Origin: Microbacteriaceae bacterium PS02070
GTDB lineage: Bacteria > Actinomycetota > Actinomycetes > Actinomycetales > Microbacteriaceae
DNA: 64,000 bases
Reading direction: 5' to 3'
NCBI GenBank assembly: GCA_029959865.1
Contig: JASCPE010000001.1
Span: 372,001 to 436,000, forward strand
The notes under the pieces are model-generated. The model was not told where the DNA came from and searched no databases. It was given only the letters and a program-made list of their open reading frames with translations. Below, piece after piece: positions 18,342 to 26,414 of this stretch. The stretch's first letter is position 1. Every line of letters starts with the position of its first letter. The translations under genes were made by a program, and so were the position numbers.

Positions 18342-19086
18342 GCCCTCCATCGACATTCCGCATCTCGCGGAACCACTTGACCGCTGCGAGAACGAGGAAC
18401 GCGGCGCAGAACGCGAACAGGATCGCGTAGACCACGAGGAAGACCTCCGTCACACCCCAGAGCACGAACACGAGACAGACCACTCCGAAGTCCGTCGGCA
18501 GCAGGAGCATCGACCGACGGAAGGTTCCGCCGCCACGCGCGTGGGTCGACGGCACCCCACGTGCACCTTTGAGCAGGTCATTGAGCAACATGCCGAAGAA
18601 GGTCGTCGTCGCCACCACTGAGAATGCGAGAGGGAGCCAGAGCCAGCCTTCCGCGGCATCCGGCGCGAACCGGTACAACCCCACCAGCACGGCCAGGTGC
18701 AGCGATGACACTTTGAGGGCATCGACGAAATGGTCCAGCCACTCCCCCGCGATTGATCCTCCACCGCGAAGGCGAGCCACCTGCCCGTCCGCGGAATCCC
18801 ACGCATAACCGAGCACCAAGAGCAGGGCCACGAGAATGCCGAGCCACCACGAAATCGGCACCGTCATAATTAGGATGAGCGCCGCGAAGGTGTGAATCGC
18901 GCTGACCACAGTGACCTGGTTCGGCGTGAGGCCGAGTCGGTACGCCAGCGCCGCGAGCACCCGACCGATCTTTCGGTTCACGTATACGGAGTATCCGGGA
19001 GCGCCTCGGGCATGGCCCTTTTGCGCCGACTGCAGCCGGCGCATCGTGTCACGAAACGTAGGTCGAGCGTGTGCCGATGAGTTCAC
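18328..19086 (-). CDS. CDP-alcohol phosphatidyltransferase family protein
   Basis: This is a 252-residue membrane protein. The full family motif D-x2-DG-x2-AR-x8-G-x3-D-x3-D is present at residues 97-122, with all four aspartates (97, 100, 118, 122) intact, so the enzyme should be active. About six hydrophobic helices surround the motif. The family transfers a phospho-alcohol from or to a CDP-activated donor in phospholipid or polyol-phosphate synthesis. Its place between two GT2 genes, in an island that also encodes a TagD-like cytidylyltransferase (22561), suggests a role in surface glycan or lipid-anchor chemistry instead of bulk phospholipid synthesis; this is inference. It is 5 bases from the upstream GT2 gene. 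Confidence 0.85.
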   Translation of the reverse strand: MNSSAHARPTFRDTMRRLQSAQKGHARGAPGYSVYVNRKIGRVLAALAYRLGLTPNQVTVVSAIHTFAALILIMTVPISWWLGILVALLLVLGYAWDSADGQVARLRGGGSIAGEWLDHFVDALKVSSLHLAVLVGLYRFAPDAAEGWLWLPLAFSVVATTTFFGMLLNDLLKGARGVPSTHARGGGTFRRSMLLLPTDFGVVCLVFVLWGVTEVFLVVYAILFAFCAAFLVLAAVKWFREMRNVDGGHAGA

Positions 19087-19091
19087 GTCCC

Positions 19092-20087
19092 TTAATCTCC
19101 TCGTCGTGTCGGATCAGTAGATACGTATGTGCGGGTTACGGCGCCGAGACTACCGAGGAACTCGCCGACACCGCGAGCCATCTCGCCCGCCCCTCGAGCA
19201 TCCCAGCGCAGTGATCGGACCACCCGGCCATACGTACGCATGGCACCCCCGCGAAGGAGGTGCGCGCACCCGGAAGCGATGAACCGAGCGCGAATGCGTA
19301 CCCGTGCCGCCGTTGATCGCCCGCTCCGTACCAGTGCTACCCGCACTCCCGTGCTCGCCATACTCCTCACACGAGAAACAGCGAACCGTCGATTCTGCCG
19401 TGAAGGGAGGAGGTGGTCGTAGACGAGTGCGTCCGCGCACCAGACCAACTTCAGATCCCGGTCCTTGAGTTGGCCGGTGAAGAGCGAGTCCTCGCCGCCA
19501 CTTGCCCCAAAGCGCTCGTCGAAGGTCACGCCGGCACGACGCACGGCGTTCAGGTCCAGCAGGAGATTGTTCGTCGCGGCGGACGAGATCTCGTCGCCCG
19601 TCACGAGATGGCGACGGTGTGCCCGTGCGTAGAACCCGCCGGCTTCGATCCAGGGATCCATCTCGCCGTCGACGACCGTTTGCACCGGACCGGCGACCAG
19701 GTTCGCGTTCGTCGTCCGCATCGTGCGGAGGAGGCGCACCAGCCAGTCTGATACCGCGGGAGTCTCATCGTCGTCGATGAAGACCATGACGTCGTAGTCG
19801 TTCGCCTCGCGCAACGCACGGTTTCTGACCGTCGCGAGGCCACGCCCCGGTTCGACGACTGCGCGGATGGTCGCGTCGGCACGGGCTATAACCATCGCGG
19901 CGGCGGTGCCGGCGGGGTCGTTGTCCACGACGAGCACGTCCGCCCGAGTGCACTCGGCGCTCTGCAGGGCGGCATCGAGCGAGTCCCCGATCACGCCGAG
20001 AAGGCGTTGCAGGTCGACTGGACGACGGAACGTCGGGATGGCGACAAGTACGTTCAGTTCAGTGTCGCCCGCCACACGTTGATCCAC
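19092..20087 (-). CDS. GT2 glycosyltransferase
   Basis: This is a protein of 331 residues. GT-A features: NVLVAIPTFRRP (about 12-23), DVLVVDNDPAG (about 49-59), EPGRGLATVRNRAL (about 79-92), a VFIDDDETP metal site (about 102-110) and GEDSLFTGQLKDRDLKLVWC (about 187-206), in which the ED would carry the catalytic base. The C-terminus has basic amphipathic stretches but no clear membrane helix. It starts the minus-strand trio GT2, CDP-alcohol transferase, GT2, and is divergent from the tandem glycosyltransferase at 20222. Confidence 0.85.
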   Translation of the reverse strand: MDQRVAGDTELNVLVAIPTFRRPVDLQRLLGVIGDSLDAALQSAECTRADVLVVDNDPAGTAAAMVIARADATIRAVVEPGRGLATVRNRALREANDYDVMVFIDDDETPAVSDWLVRLLRTMRTTNANLVAGPVQTVVDGEMDPWIEAGGFYARAHRRHLVTGDEISSAATNNLLLDLNAVRRAGVTFDERFGASGGEDSLFTGQLKDRDLKLVWCADALVYDHLLPSRQNRRFAVSRVRSMASTGVRVALVRSGRSTAARVRIRARFIASGCAHLLRGGAMRTYGRVVRSLRWDARGAGEMARGVGEFLGSLGAVTRTYVSTDPTRRGD

Positions 20088-20110
20088 GTCTCGCCCCCGT
20101 CATGCTGCGA

Positions 20111-20123
20111 CTATTCAGAATAG
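20111..20123. promoter_or_regulatory. Perfect inverted repeat CTATTC-A-GAATAG in divergent promoter region
   Basis: A 6-1-6 palindrome lies in the 134-bp gap between divergent glycosyltransferase genes (starts 20087 and 20222). It is AT-rich compared with its surroundings. The position suits an operator or a promoter-overlapping site, but no regulator is known. Confidence 0.3.
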
Positions 20124-20221
20124 ACGCTCCGGGGCGGCTTCGTCGTCCTCACTCGACCCCGGTCGCGCGAGAGGCGTCCATTAAGCTTCCCAGGGGCAGC
20201 GACGGAAGGGGACCATCGCAG

Positions 20222-22477
20222 ATGAACCATGAAGAGAAGCAGAATCGCTCCTCAGACCGTCGGCGGGTGCTGATCAGTGCGTACGCGTGCGGTCCACAGT
20301 CCGGCCCGGAAGCGGTCGCAGGGTGGGATATGGCCGTCGCAGCCGCGGCCACCCACGACGTCTGGGTCATCACGCGCCCCCGCTTTCGCGAGGCGATAGA
20401 AGCAGCACTCGCACAGGATTCGGTACTTCGCGAGCACCTGCATGTCGAGTACTACGATCCTCCTGCGCGCGTCGTGCGCCTGAAACGACGAGGGTGGGAT
20501 CTCTACTGGTTCTATCTCGTGTGGCAACACGGAGTCGCGGACGTCGCGCGCCAGTTGCACGGTCAGGTCGCCTTCGACGTCGTCCACCACGCGACGTTCG
20601 CAAATGATTGGATGCCCGCAGGAGTCACGGCAGTGACCGGGGTACCGATGGTGTGGGGGCCTGTCGGCGGCTCGAGCCGCCTACCAGTGCTCACCTTGTC
20701 ACGGTGGCTCGGAGTACGTGGCACTGCCACGGAATTGTTCCGAACGCTCACGACCGGTCCCCTCCGGTCGATCGGCGGTAAGCCCAGCGCGCGCCGAGCA
20801 CGCCTCGTTGTCGCCCAGAACCCGCAAGTCGCTCGCTACTTTGCACGCGTCGGCGCGCGCACCGTGGTCGAGCCGAACGCAACGCTGGCGGAGTTGCCGC
20901 CCCGCAGCGAGACGCCCAGGGAGAAGAACGCCGTCTTCGCTGGTCGACTGCTGGCATGGAAGGGCGCGGCACTCGCGATCGACACGATCGCGCAGCCGGA
21001 GCTTGCTGACTGGACGCTCGATATCTACGGAACAGGGTACGAGAGGCGGCGGCTGGAGAAGCTTGCTCGGAAGCTCGGCGTCAACGACAGAGTGGCCTTC
21101 CACGGCCATGTGCAGCGAGACGAGCTCTTGGACGCGATCGCTCGTGCCACCGTCTTTCTTTTTCCCTCCATGCACGATCAGGCAGGATGGGTCGTCGCGG
21201 AAGCGAGCTCGATCGGCTGCCCCGTCGTGTGCCTGCCGCTGGGCGGTCCGCCTTTCCTTGCACAACCGAACGGCTACGTGGCCTCGCTCCACGGCAACGT
21301 CGCGCACAACCTGGCTCTTCAGGTGCTGAGCGCGGAAGAAAACGGAGCGACGCCGACCGATCGCTGGTCCAGCGACCGGCTGGCCGCGACCGTGTCGGGC
21401 TGGTACGACGAGGCCACAGCTGTCTCTCGGGAGTCGGTCGAAGCGCCTGAGGTGACGCGCGTGCTGGAGTCCTTCTCCACGCCGAAGACGACGACCAACC
21501 CGTACATCACCCAGCTTCATCGCGCCTTGCAGAATCATCCCGGCATCAATATGGATACCTTCAGCTATCGCTCCGCCCTTTTGCGCAGGCACGATGTTGT
21601 TCACGTGCACTGGCCAGAGTTGCTCATGGGGGGCCACAAGCGTGTGGGCCGTGTCGCCAGGCGTGCACTCACTGCCGCGACACTTGCCAAATGGACGGTC
21701 ACCCGGACGCCGATCGTGCGCACGCTGCACAACCTCGACAGGCCTACCAACATCGGCAGGGTCGATCACCTGCTTCTCAACTGGATCGACGCCCTGACGA
21801 CGCACGACATCCATCTCAACGCGCACACTCCTGGCCGCGAGCGCATCGAACGCACCGTGATACCGCACGGCCACTACCGCGACTGGTTCAGCGAATTCAC
21901 GCAGGAAGCACCCGCGCCCGGCCGAGTGGGTTACGTGGGGCTGATCCGTCGATACAAGGGGGTGGAGACGTTGATCGAGGCATTCACCGAACTCCAGGGC
22001 GACGCGTGGAGCCTCCACGTGGCAGGTAACCCGTCCACGCCGCAGCTGGCGGACGCGCTTCGCGAACTCGCTCGAGGCGACGATCGCATCGACTTTGACC
22101 TGAGGTACCTGTCGGAGGCCGACTTCGTGGCCGCCATCACTGCTGCCGAACTCATCGTGCTGCCCTACCGCCACATGCACAACAGCGGGACAGCACTGGC
22201 TGTTCTCTCCTTGTCTCGCAAGGTGCTGCTGCCCGACAACGAAGTGAATCGCGCACTCCAAGGCGAGGTCGGCGACGGGTGGGTGCATGTCTATACGGGC
22301 GACGTCACCGCGGATGACCTGTCACGAGCCCTGGCAAGCCCGACCCCGCCAGACGTCCCCGATTTGTCGGGGCGAGAGTGGAGAATTGCTGGCGATCAGC
22401 ACCGGAGTGTCTTCAGTAGCGCGCGCACCGCAAAAGGAGATGACGATCGGACCCGACGTGGGCCTATACTGACCTGA
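20222..22477 (+). CDS. Tandem two-domain glycosyltransferase (GT4 + second GT-B)
   Basis: This is a protein of 751 residues. Residues about 12-410 form a complete GT4 unit: VLISAYACGPQSGPEAVAGW at the start, NAVFAGRLLAWKGAALAIDT (about 236-255) and ASSIGCPVVCLPLGG (about 329-343). Residues about 425-735 form a second GT-B unit with HDVVHVHWPELL (about 455-466), a donor half starting RVGYVGLIRRYKGVETLIEA (about 566-585) and LIVLPYRHMHNSGTALAVLSL (about 644-664). The second half resembles GumK/beta-mannosyltransferase-like proteins. ATG 20222 is chosen for its GGAAGGGG ribosome site; the longer frame to 20102 is rejected. It could add two successive sugars. Confidence 0.8.
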   Translation: MNHEEKQNRSSDRRRVLISAYACGPQSGPEAVAGWDMAVAAAATHDVWVITRPRFREAIEAALAQDSVLREHLHVEYYDPPARVVRLKRRGWDLYWFYLVWQHGVADVARQLHGQVAFDVVHHATFANDWMPAGVTAVTGVPMVWGPVGGSSRLPVLTLSRWLGVRGTATELFRTLTTGPLRSIGGKPSARRARLVVAQNPQVARYFARVGARTVVEPNATLAELPPRSETPREKNAVFAGRLLAWKGAALAIDTIAQPELADWTLDIYGTGYERRRLEKLARKLGVNDRVAFHGHVQRDELLDAIARATVFLFPSMHDQAGWVVAEASSIGCPVVCLPLGGPPFLAQPNGYVASLHGNVAHNLALQVLSAEENGATPTDRWSSDRLAATVSGWYDEATAVSRESVEAPEVTRVLESFSTPKTTTNPYITQLHRALQNHPGINMDTFSYRSALLRRHDVVHVHWPELLMGGHKRVGRVARRALTAATLAKWTVTRTPIVRTLHNLDRPTNIGRVDHLLLNWIDALTTHDIHLNAHTPGRERIERTVIPHGHYRDWFSEFTQEAPAPGRVGYVGLIRRYKGVETLIEAFTELQGDAWSLHVAGNPSTPQLADALRELARGDDRIDFDLRYLSEADFVAAITAAELIVLPYRHMHNSGTALAVLSLSRKVLLPDNEVNRALQGEVGDGWVHVYTGDVTADDLSRALASPTPPDVPDLSGREWRIAGDQHRSVFSSARTAKGDDDRTRRGPILT
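22440..22469 (+). promoter_or_regulatory. Promoter for the cytidylyltransferase gene
   Basis: ATGACG (22440-22445) and TATACT (22464-22469) are separated by 18 bp and lie in the last codons of the tandem glycosyltransferase gene. Transcription would begin near 22476, giving a leader of about 85 nt before ATG 22561 that contains two hairpins. Confidence 0.5.
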
Positions 22478-22481
22478 GTGT

Positions 22482-22531
22482 GCATTCCGCGGGGGCGGAA
22501 TGCGGCGGACTTCCGTGGGGACGGAGTTCCG
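22482..22531 (+). other. Two consecutive hairpins in the cytidylyltransferase leader
   Basis: Hairpin 1 (22482-22503) has a perfect 8-bp GCATTCCG stem. Hairpin 2 (22506-22531) has an 11-position stem with two mismatches around GGGG. Both loops are G-rich and both stems share TTCCG, so they look like diverged copies of one element. They sit between the predicted start of transcription and the ribosome site. Confidence 0.5.
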
Positions 22532-22560
22532 CGATTACTGGGAATCACTGGGGGACCTCT

Positions 22561-23016
22561 ATGGCCGTACGTATCGGCTATGCGGCGGGAGCATTTGATC
22601 TGTTCCACGTCGGACATCTGAACATCCTGCGCCACGCGAAGGAGCACTGCGACTTCCTCGTTGCGGGCGTTGTCAGCGACGAGATGTTGCGGGAGACGAA
22701 GGGGATCACCCCTTTCGTGCCGACACACGAGCGCGCCGACATCGTTCGGAGTATCGCGTTCGTCGACGACGTCTTCATCGAGACCACGCCGTCGAAGATG
22801 GATGCCTGGCAAGAGGTGGGTTTCACCCACTTCTTCAAGGGCGACGACTGGCGCGGCACAGACAAGGGTCAACGCCTCGAGCGCGAGTTCGCCGAGGTCG
22901 GTGTCGAAGTCGTCTACTTCCCGTACACGGCGCACACCTCCAGCACGCAGCTACGCCGCGCGCTGGACCGGGTGGGCGACGAGACGATGCCCGAGCGCTC
23001 ACACAGCCGCGCATGA
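22561..23016 (+). CDS. Cytidylyltransferase-family nucleotidyltransferase (TagD-like)
   Basis: This is a protein of 151 residues. GAFDLFHVGHLNIL (10-23) carries the HxGH nucleotide-binding motif (His16, His19). KGDDW (about 97-101) and TSSTQLR (126-132) match the later motifs of the family, the last corresponding to the ISSTxIR-type signature. Proteins of this size and pattern are glycerol-3-phosphate cytidylyltransferases (TagD) or close relatives that activate other phosphorylated alcohols. ATG 22561 is chosen because HVGH must lie near the N-terminus and a GGGGGA site precedes it. It may supply CDP-alcohol for the transferase at 18328 (inference). It has its own promoter and a structured leader. 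Confidence 0.82.
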   Translation: MAVRIGYAAGAFDLFHVGHLNILRHAKEHCDFLVAGVVSDEMLRETKGITPFVPTHERADIVRSIAFVDDVFIETTPSKMDAWQEVGFTHFFKGDDWRGTDKGQRLEREFAEVGVEVVYFPYTAHTSSTQLRRALDRVGDETMPERSHSRA

Positions 23017-23052
23017 CCTTTCGTCGGCGCCGCTGAGCGCCGACCACCGACT

Positions 23053-23092
23053 CACGGACCACACGGTCCGTGCCTCACGTGCCCTCGAGGGC
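23053..23092. other. Hairpin and 12-bp palindrome downstream of the cytidylyltransferase
   Basis: CACGGACC and GGTCCGTG (23053-23072) form a perfect 8-bp stem with a 4-nt loop. GCCCTCGAGGGC (23081-23092) is a perfect palindrome. Both lie in the 242-bp gap 23017-23258, the longest gene-free stretch in the window, which otherwise holds only the terminator at 23156 and a -10-like TACGCT at 23223-23228. Confidence 0.45.
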
Positions 23093-23155
23093 ATCCCCAC
23101 TCGTCGATCTCACGCAACGCGGTTGTTTCCCCAAGAAGCCGCGCGGGCCAGACGA

Positions 23156-23180
23156 GGCGCCCTCGGGGGCACCTTCTTTT
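23156..23180 (+). terminator. Intrinsic terminator after the cytidylyltransferase gene
   Basis: GGCGCCC pairs with GGGCACC (one mismatch) around TCGG and is followed by TTCTTTT. This is the only stem in the window with a clear T-tract. Confidence 0.55.
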
Positions 23181-23258
23181 ACACAAGACGCCCTTCCGTG
23201 CCAGCACCAAGCATCAGCCGGGTACGCTGAGTGCGCGGCCCCACCCCCGCGAGTATTC

Positions 23259-24386
23259 ATGAACCTGTCGATCATCGTTCCCACCTTCAACGAGGCCGCG
23301 AACGTCGACGAACTCGTGGAACGGATCGGCGCCGCGATGCAGGGCCGCGCATTCGAGATCATCTTCGTGGACGACTCCACCGACGACACCCCCGCGCGTG
23401 TGCGGGAGATCGCGAACCGGGTGGACTTCCCCGTGCGCCTCATCCACCGTGACGAGCCGGTCGCGGGGCTCGGCGGCGCGGTGCTCGAGGGGATCCGTGC
23501 GGCGGCCTCGCCCTGGTGCCTCGTCATGGACGGAGACCTTCAGCATCCGCCCGAGGACATCCCGCGCCTCGCCGACCGGGCCGCCGAGGGCGACGCCGAT
23601 GTCGTCGTGGCCTCCCGGTACGTTGCCGGAGGCGACACCGGCGGCCTCGCGGACAAGACCCGCACCGCGGTGTCGCGGCTCTCCACGCTCCTGACCAAGG
23701 CGATGTTCCCGGTCAAGCTCGGGCGCTGCTCCGACCCGATGACCGGCTTCTTTCTCGTCAATCGCGACGCGGTGACCCTCGACAACCTGCGCCCCCGGGG
23801 ATTCAAGATCCTCCTCGAGATCCTCGCCCGCCAGCAGCTCCGCGTCGCCGAAGTCCCCTTCCGCTTCGCGTCCCGCCACGCGGGGTCCTCGAAAGCATCT
23901 CTCACCCAGGGCATGCGCTTCTTGACCCAGCTGACGATGCTGCGCTTCGGCCGCATGTCCGCCTTCGCGCTGGTCGGCGGGTTCGGCGCGGTCGCCAACC
24001 TGGCGATCATGTCGGGTCTGATGGCTCTCGGTGTCCCCTATCTCACGGCGGCGATCATCGCGAGCGAAGTCACGATCGTGACCAACTTCCTTCTCCTGGA
24101 GTACCTGGTCTTCGCCGACATGCGTGGACAATCCGGCGGATTCTGGACACGGTTCGTGAAGTCCTTCACGTTCAACAACGTCGAAGCGATCATCCGCATC
24201 CCGGTCATCTGGGTCCTCGTCGAGCGGAGCCACGTTCCCAGTGTTCTGGCCGCCGCGCTCACCCTCATCGTCGCGTTCTTCGTCCGGTTCGTCTTCCACG
24301 CCCTCGTGGTCTACGCGCCGCGGCGACGCATCGAGGCAGCCGGGAACCGCACTCCTCGCGTGCCAGAAGACGTCACCCGCGCCTAA
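23259..24386 (+). CDS. Polyprenyl-phosphate sugar transferase (DPM1-like GT2) fused to GtrA
   Basis: This is a protein of 375 residues. The N-terminal GT2 domain has LSIIVPTFNEAANV (3-16), IIFVDDSTDDTP (about 34-45), GAVLEGIRAA (about 73-82), LVMDGDLQHPPE (about 89-100, the DxD site) and SDPMTGFFLVNR (about 158-169), the pattern of dolichyl/polyprenyl-phosphate mannose or glucose synthases. Residues about 228-355 form a four-helix GtrA domain (ALVGGFGAVANLAIM), which is thought to help the lipid-linked sugar across the membrane. ATG 23259 is the first start that fits the fold; the open frame reaches back to 23070 through non-protein-like sequence. It closes the polysaccharide island. Confidence 0.88.
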   Translation: MNLSIIVPTFNEAANVDELVERIGAAMQGRAFEIIFVDDSTDDTPARVREIANRVDFPVRLIHRDEPVAGLGGAVLEGIRAAASPWCLVMDGDLQHPPEDIPRLADRAAEGDADVVVASRYVAGGDTGGLADKTRTAVSRLSTLLTKAMFPVKLGRCSDPMTGFFLVNRDAVTLDNLRPRGFKILLEILARQQLRVAEVPFRFASRHAGSSKASLTQGMRFLTQLTMLRFGRMSAFALVGGFGAVANLAIMSGLMALGVPYLTAAIIASEVTIVTNFLLLEYLVFADMRGQSGGFWTRFVKSFTFNNVEAIIRIPVIWVLVERSHVPSVLAAALTLIVAFFVRFVFHALVVYAPRRRIEAAGNRTPRVPEDVTRA

Positions 24387-24402
24387 ACAGCTCCAGCGGT
24401 TC

Positions 24403-24408
24403 TACCCT
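24403..24408 (+). promoter_or_regulatory. -10 box, leaderless type, before glutaredoxin-like gene
   Basis: TACCCT lies exactly 6 nt before ATG 24415, and no ribosome site is present. Confidence 0.45.
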
Positions 24409-24414
24409 GGAAGC

Positions 24415-24669
24415 ATGACCGATCAGACTCTCACCATGTTCGGCGCCGAATGGTGCCGCGACTGCCGTCGCACGAAGGCGCAGCTCGACGGCCTCGGCAT
24501 CGAGTACCGCTACGTCGACCTGGAGGCGGACCCCGCCGCCGCAGACATCGCCAAAGACATCTCGGGCCGCACAAACATCCCCGTCGTCCTGTATCCGGAC
24601 AACACTCACCACGTCGAGCCGTCGAACGCGGACGTCGAGGAAAAGCTGCGCGAGCTCTCCCTTATCTGA
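24415..24669 (+). CDS. Glutaredoxin-like protein (mycoredoxin type)
   Basis: This is a protein of 84 residues. It has a thioredoxin fold in its short glutaredoxin form: LTMFGAEWCRDCRRTK with the CxxC pair Cys14-Cys17, and NIPVVLYPD with the conserved cis-proline near residue 61. Actinobacterial mycoredoxins of this size reduce mycothiol mixed disulphides; NrdH-type electron donors are the other possibility. The active-site pair CRDC is more polar than the usual CGYC or CPFC. The open frame extends upstream to 24241, but that part is not protein-like and overlaps the preceding gene. A TACCCT box 6 nt upstream suggests a leaderless messenger. Confidence 0.82.
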   Translation: MTDQTLTMFGAEWCRDCRRTKAQLDGLGIEYRYVDLEADPAAADIAKDISGRTNIPVVLYPDNTHHVEPSNADVEEKLRELSLI

Positions 24670-24684
24670 GCGGACGCCTCGGCA

Positions 24685-24690
24685 TAGGCT
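24685..24690 (+). promoter_or_regulatory. -10 box before the aldehyde dehydrogenase gene
   Basis: TAGGCT would start a transcript near 24697, followed by a GAAGGAGA ribosome site and GTG 24717. Confidence 0.4.
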
Positions 24691-24716
24691 GAGGGCACAC
24701 CCGAAGGAGAGTGCCC

Positions 24717-26414
24717 GTGACCACAGCCGACGCCCCGGCGACCACGACCGGACCAGACCTCGACGCCGCCATCACGGAGCTCAAGACCGGCTCGCGCGCG
24801 TGGTCAGCGCTGACGCTCACCCAGCGTCGCGTCCTCTTCCAACGCGTCCGCGCCGCCGTCGCGCGCCACGCCGAGGAGTGGGCCGAAACCGCTGCACGAT
24901 CGAAAGGGCTGGGCGCCGACCACCCCCTCCGCGGTGAGGAGTGGCTCAGCGGCCCCTACGCCGTCCTCAGTGCGCTCGACGCGTACTGCGCGACGCTGGA
25001 CTCCCTCGCCCGGGGTGAGAGCCCGGTCCACGCAACCCGCCTGTCCGCGGGGCCGGGTGATCGCACGGTCGTCCGCGCCTTCCCCTCCGCTCCGCTAGAC
25101 CATGTCGTCCTCTCCGGCTTCTCCGCCGACGTCTGGCTCACCCCCGGCACGACCCCTGGCCAGGCACGCGCCGCGGCCGGCCCCGCACAACTCGATCCCA
25201 CGACACCCGGAGGCGTCGGCGTGGTCCTCGGTGCGGGCAACATCACCTCGATCCCCGTCCTGGACGTGCTCTATGAACTGCTTGCGTTCAACCGCGTCGT
25301 GGTCCTGAAGCTCAACCCGACCCAGGATGCGCTCCGCCCCGTCTTCGACGCGGCCCTCGCCCCGCTGATCGAGGGCTCCTACCTCCGCATCGTGCAGGGC
25401 GCGGGAGACGTGGGCGCCGCTCTGACGACTCGTGACGACATCGACCACGTCCACATCACCGGTTCCGAAGCCACGTTCCGCACGATCGTGTGGGGCCGCG
25501 AGCCGGGCGAGACGCCGCAGCTGACGGTGCCGATCACGGCAGAGTTGGGCGGCGTCGCCCCCATCATCGTCGTGCCCGGGAAGTGGTCAGACGCCGACCT
25601 GCGCTTCCACGCCGAACACGTCGCGACGATGCGGCTGCAGAACGCAGGCAACAACTGCATCGCCGGACAGATGGTGGTCATCTCCTCCGACTGGCCACAA
25701 CGCGACGCGTTCCTCGGCGAGCTCCGCCGCGCGTATGCGAGTGCTCCCGGACGGCCCACCTGGTACCCGGGCGTCGACGCGAAACTCCAGTCCGCCCGGG
25801 ACGCGTACCCGCGCGCCGACTGGTCCGCCTCCGGCACGCGTGCACTCATCGAGGTCACGTCAGAGGACGCGCACGACATCGAGGACACCGAGTACTTCGG
25901 TCCGATTCTGGGTATCAAGAGCCTGCCCGGTCGCGGCCAGGAATTCCTCGACGCCGCCGTCACCTACGCGAACGACGAACTGCTCGGCACACTCGGCGCG
26001 AACGTTCTGATCGACCCCGCCACTCACTCCGCGCTGGGCCGCGGCTTCGACCGCGCGATCGAACGCCTCCACTACGGCACCGTCGCGATCAATGCCTGGA
26101 CGGCCCTGGGGTTCCTCATCCCCACCGCAACCTGGGGCGCATACCCCGGGGGCACGCTCGAGAGCGCACCGAGCGGCATCGGCATCGTCCACAATGCCTA
26201 CCTTCTGTCCGACGTGGAGCGCACCGTCGTCACCGGCCCCTTCCGCCCTTTCCCCCGCTCCCTCGGGCGCAGCCGCTTCTCGCTACTCCCCAAGCCCCCG
26301 TGGTTCGTCACCTCGCGCACGGGCGCCGCCGTCTCCGAGGGCCTCACGAAGTTCCTCGCGACCCACCGCCCGACCGTCCTGCTGCGCGCGCTGGTGAAGG
26401 CTTTCGTCTCGTGA
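24717..26414 (+). CDS. Aldehyde dehydrogenase family protein
   Basis: This is a protein of 565 residues. The ALDH core is recognisable: VVLGAGNITSIPVLDVLYEL (about 170-189), VVLKLNPTQD, ITGSEATF (about 247-254), the general base in ITAELGG (about Glu276) and the nucleophile in NAGNNCIAGQ (about Cys314). It is about 70 residues longer than typical ALDHs because of extra N-terminal sequence and a basic C-terminal tail (FRPFPRSLGRSRFSLLPKPP...). GTG 24717 is chosen over GTG 24711 because GAAGGAGA is then 7 nt away. The stop codon overlaps the GTG of the GMC oxidoreductase (GTGA), so alcohol and aldehyde oxidation are probably coupled. The substrate is unknown. Confidence 0.85.
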   Translation: MTTADAPATTTGPDLDAAITELKTGSRAWSALTLTQRRVLFQRVRAAVARHAEEWAETAARSKGLGADHPLRGEEWLSGPYAVLSALDAYCATLDSLARGESPVHATRLSAGPGDRTVVRAFPSAPLDHVVLSGFSADVWLTPGTTPGQARAAAGPAQLDPTTPGGVGVVLGAGNITSIPVLDVLYELLAFNRVVVLKLNPTQDALRPVFDAALAPLIEGSYLRIVQGAGDVGAALTTRDDIDHVHITGSEATFRTIVWGREPGETPQLTVPITAELGGVAPIIVVPGKWSDADLRFHAEHVATMRLQNAGNNCIAGQMVVISSDWPQRDAFLGELRRAYASAPGRPTWYPGVDAKLQSARDAYPRADWSASGTRALIEVTSEDAHDIEDTEYFGPILGIKSLPGRGQEFLDAAVTYANDELLGTLGANVLIDPATHSALGRGFDRAIERLHYGTVAINAWTALGFLIPTATWGAYPGGTLESAPSGIGIVHNAYLLSDVERTVVTGPFRPFPRSLGRSRFSLLPKPPWFVTSRTGAAVSEGLTKFLATHRPTVLLRALVKAFVS

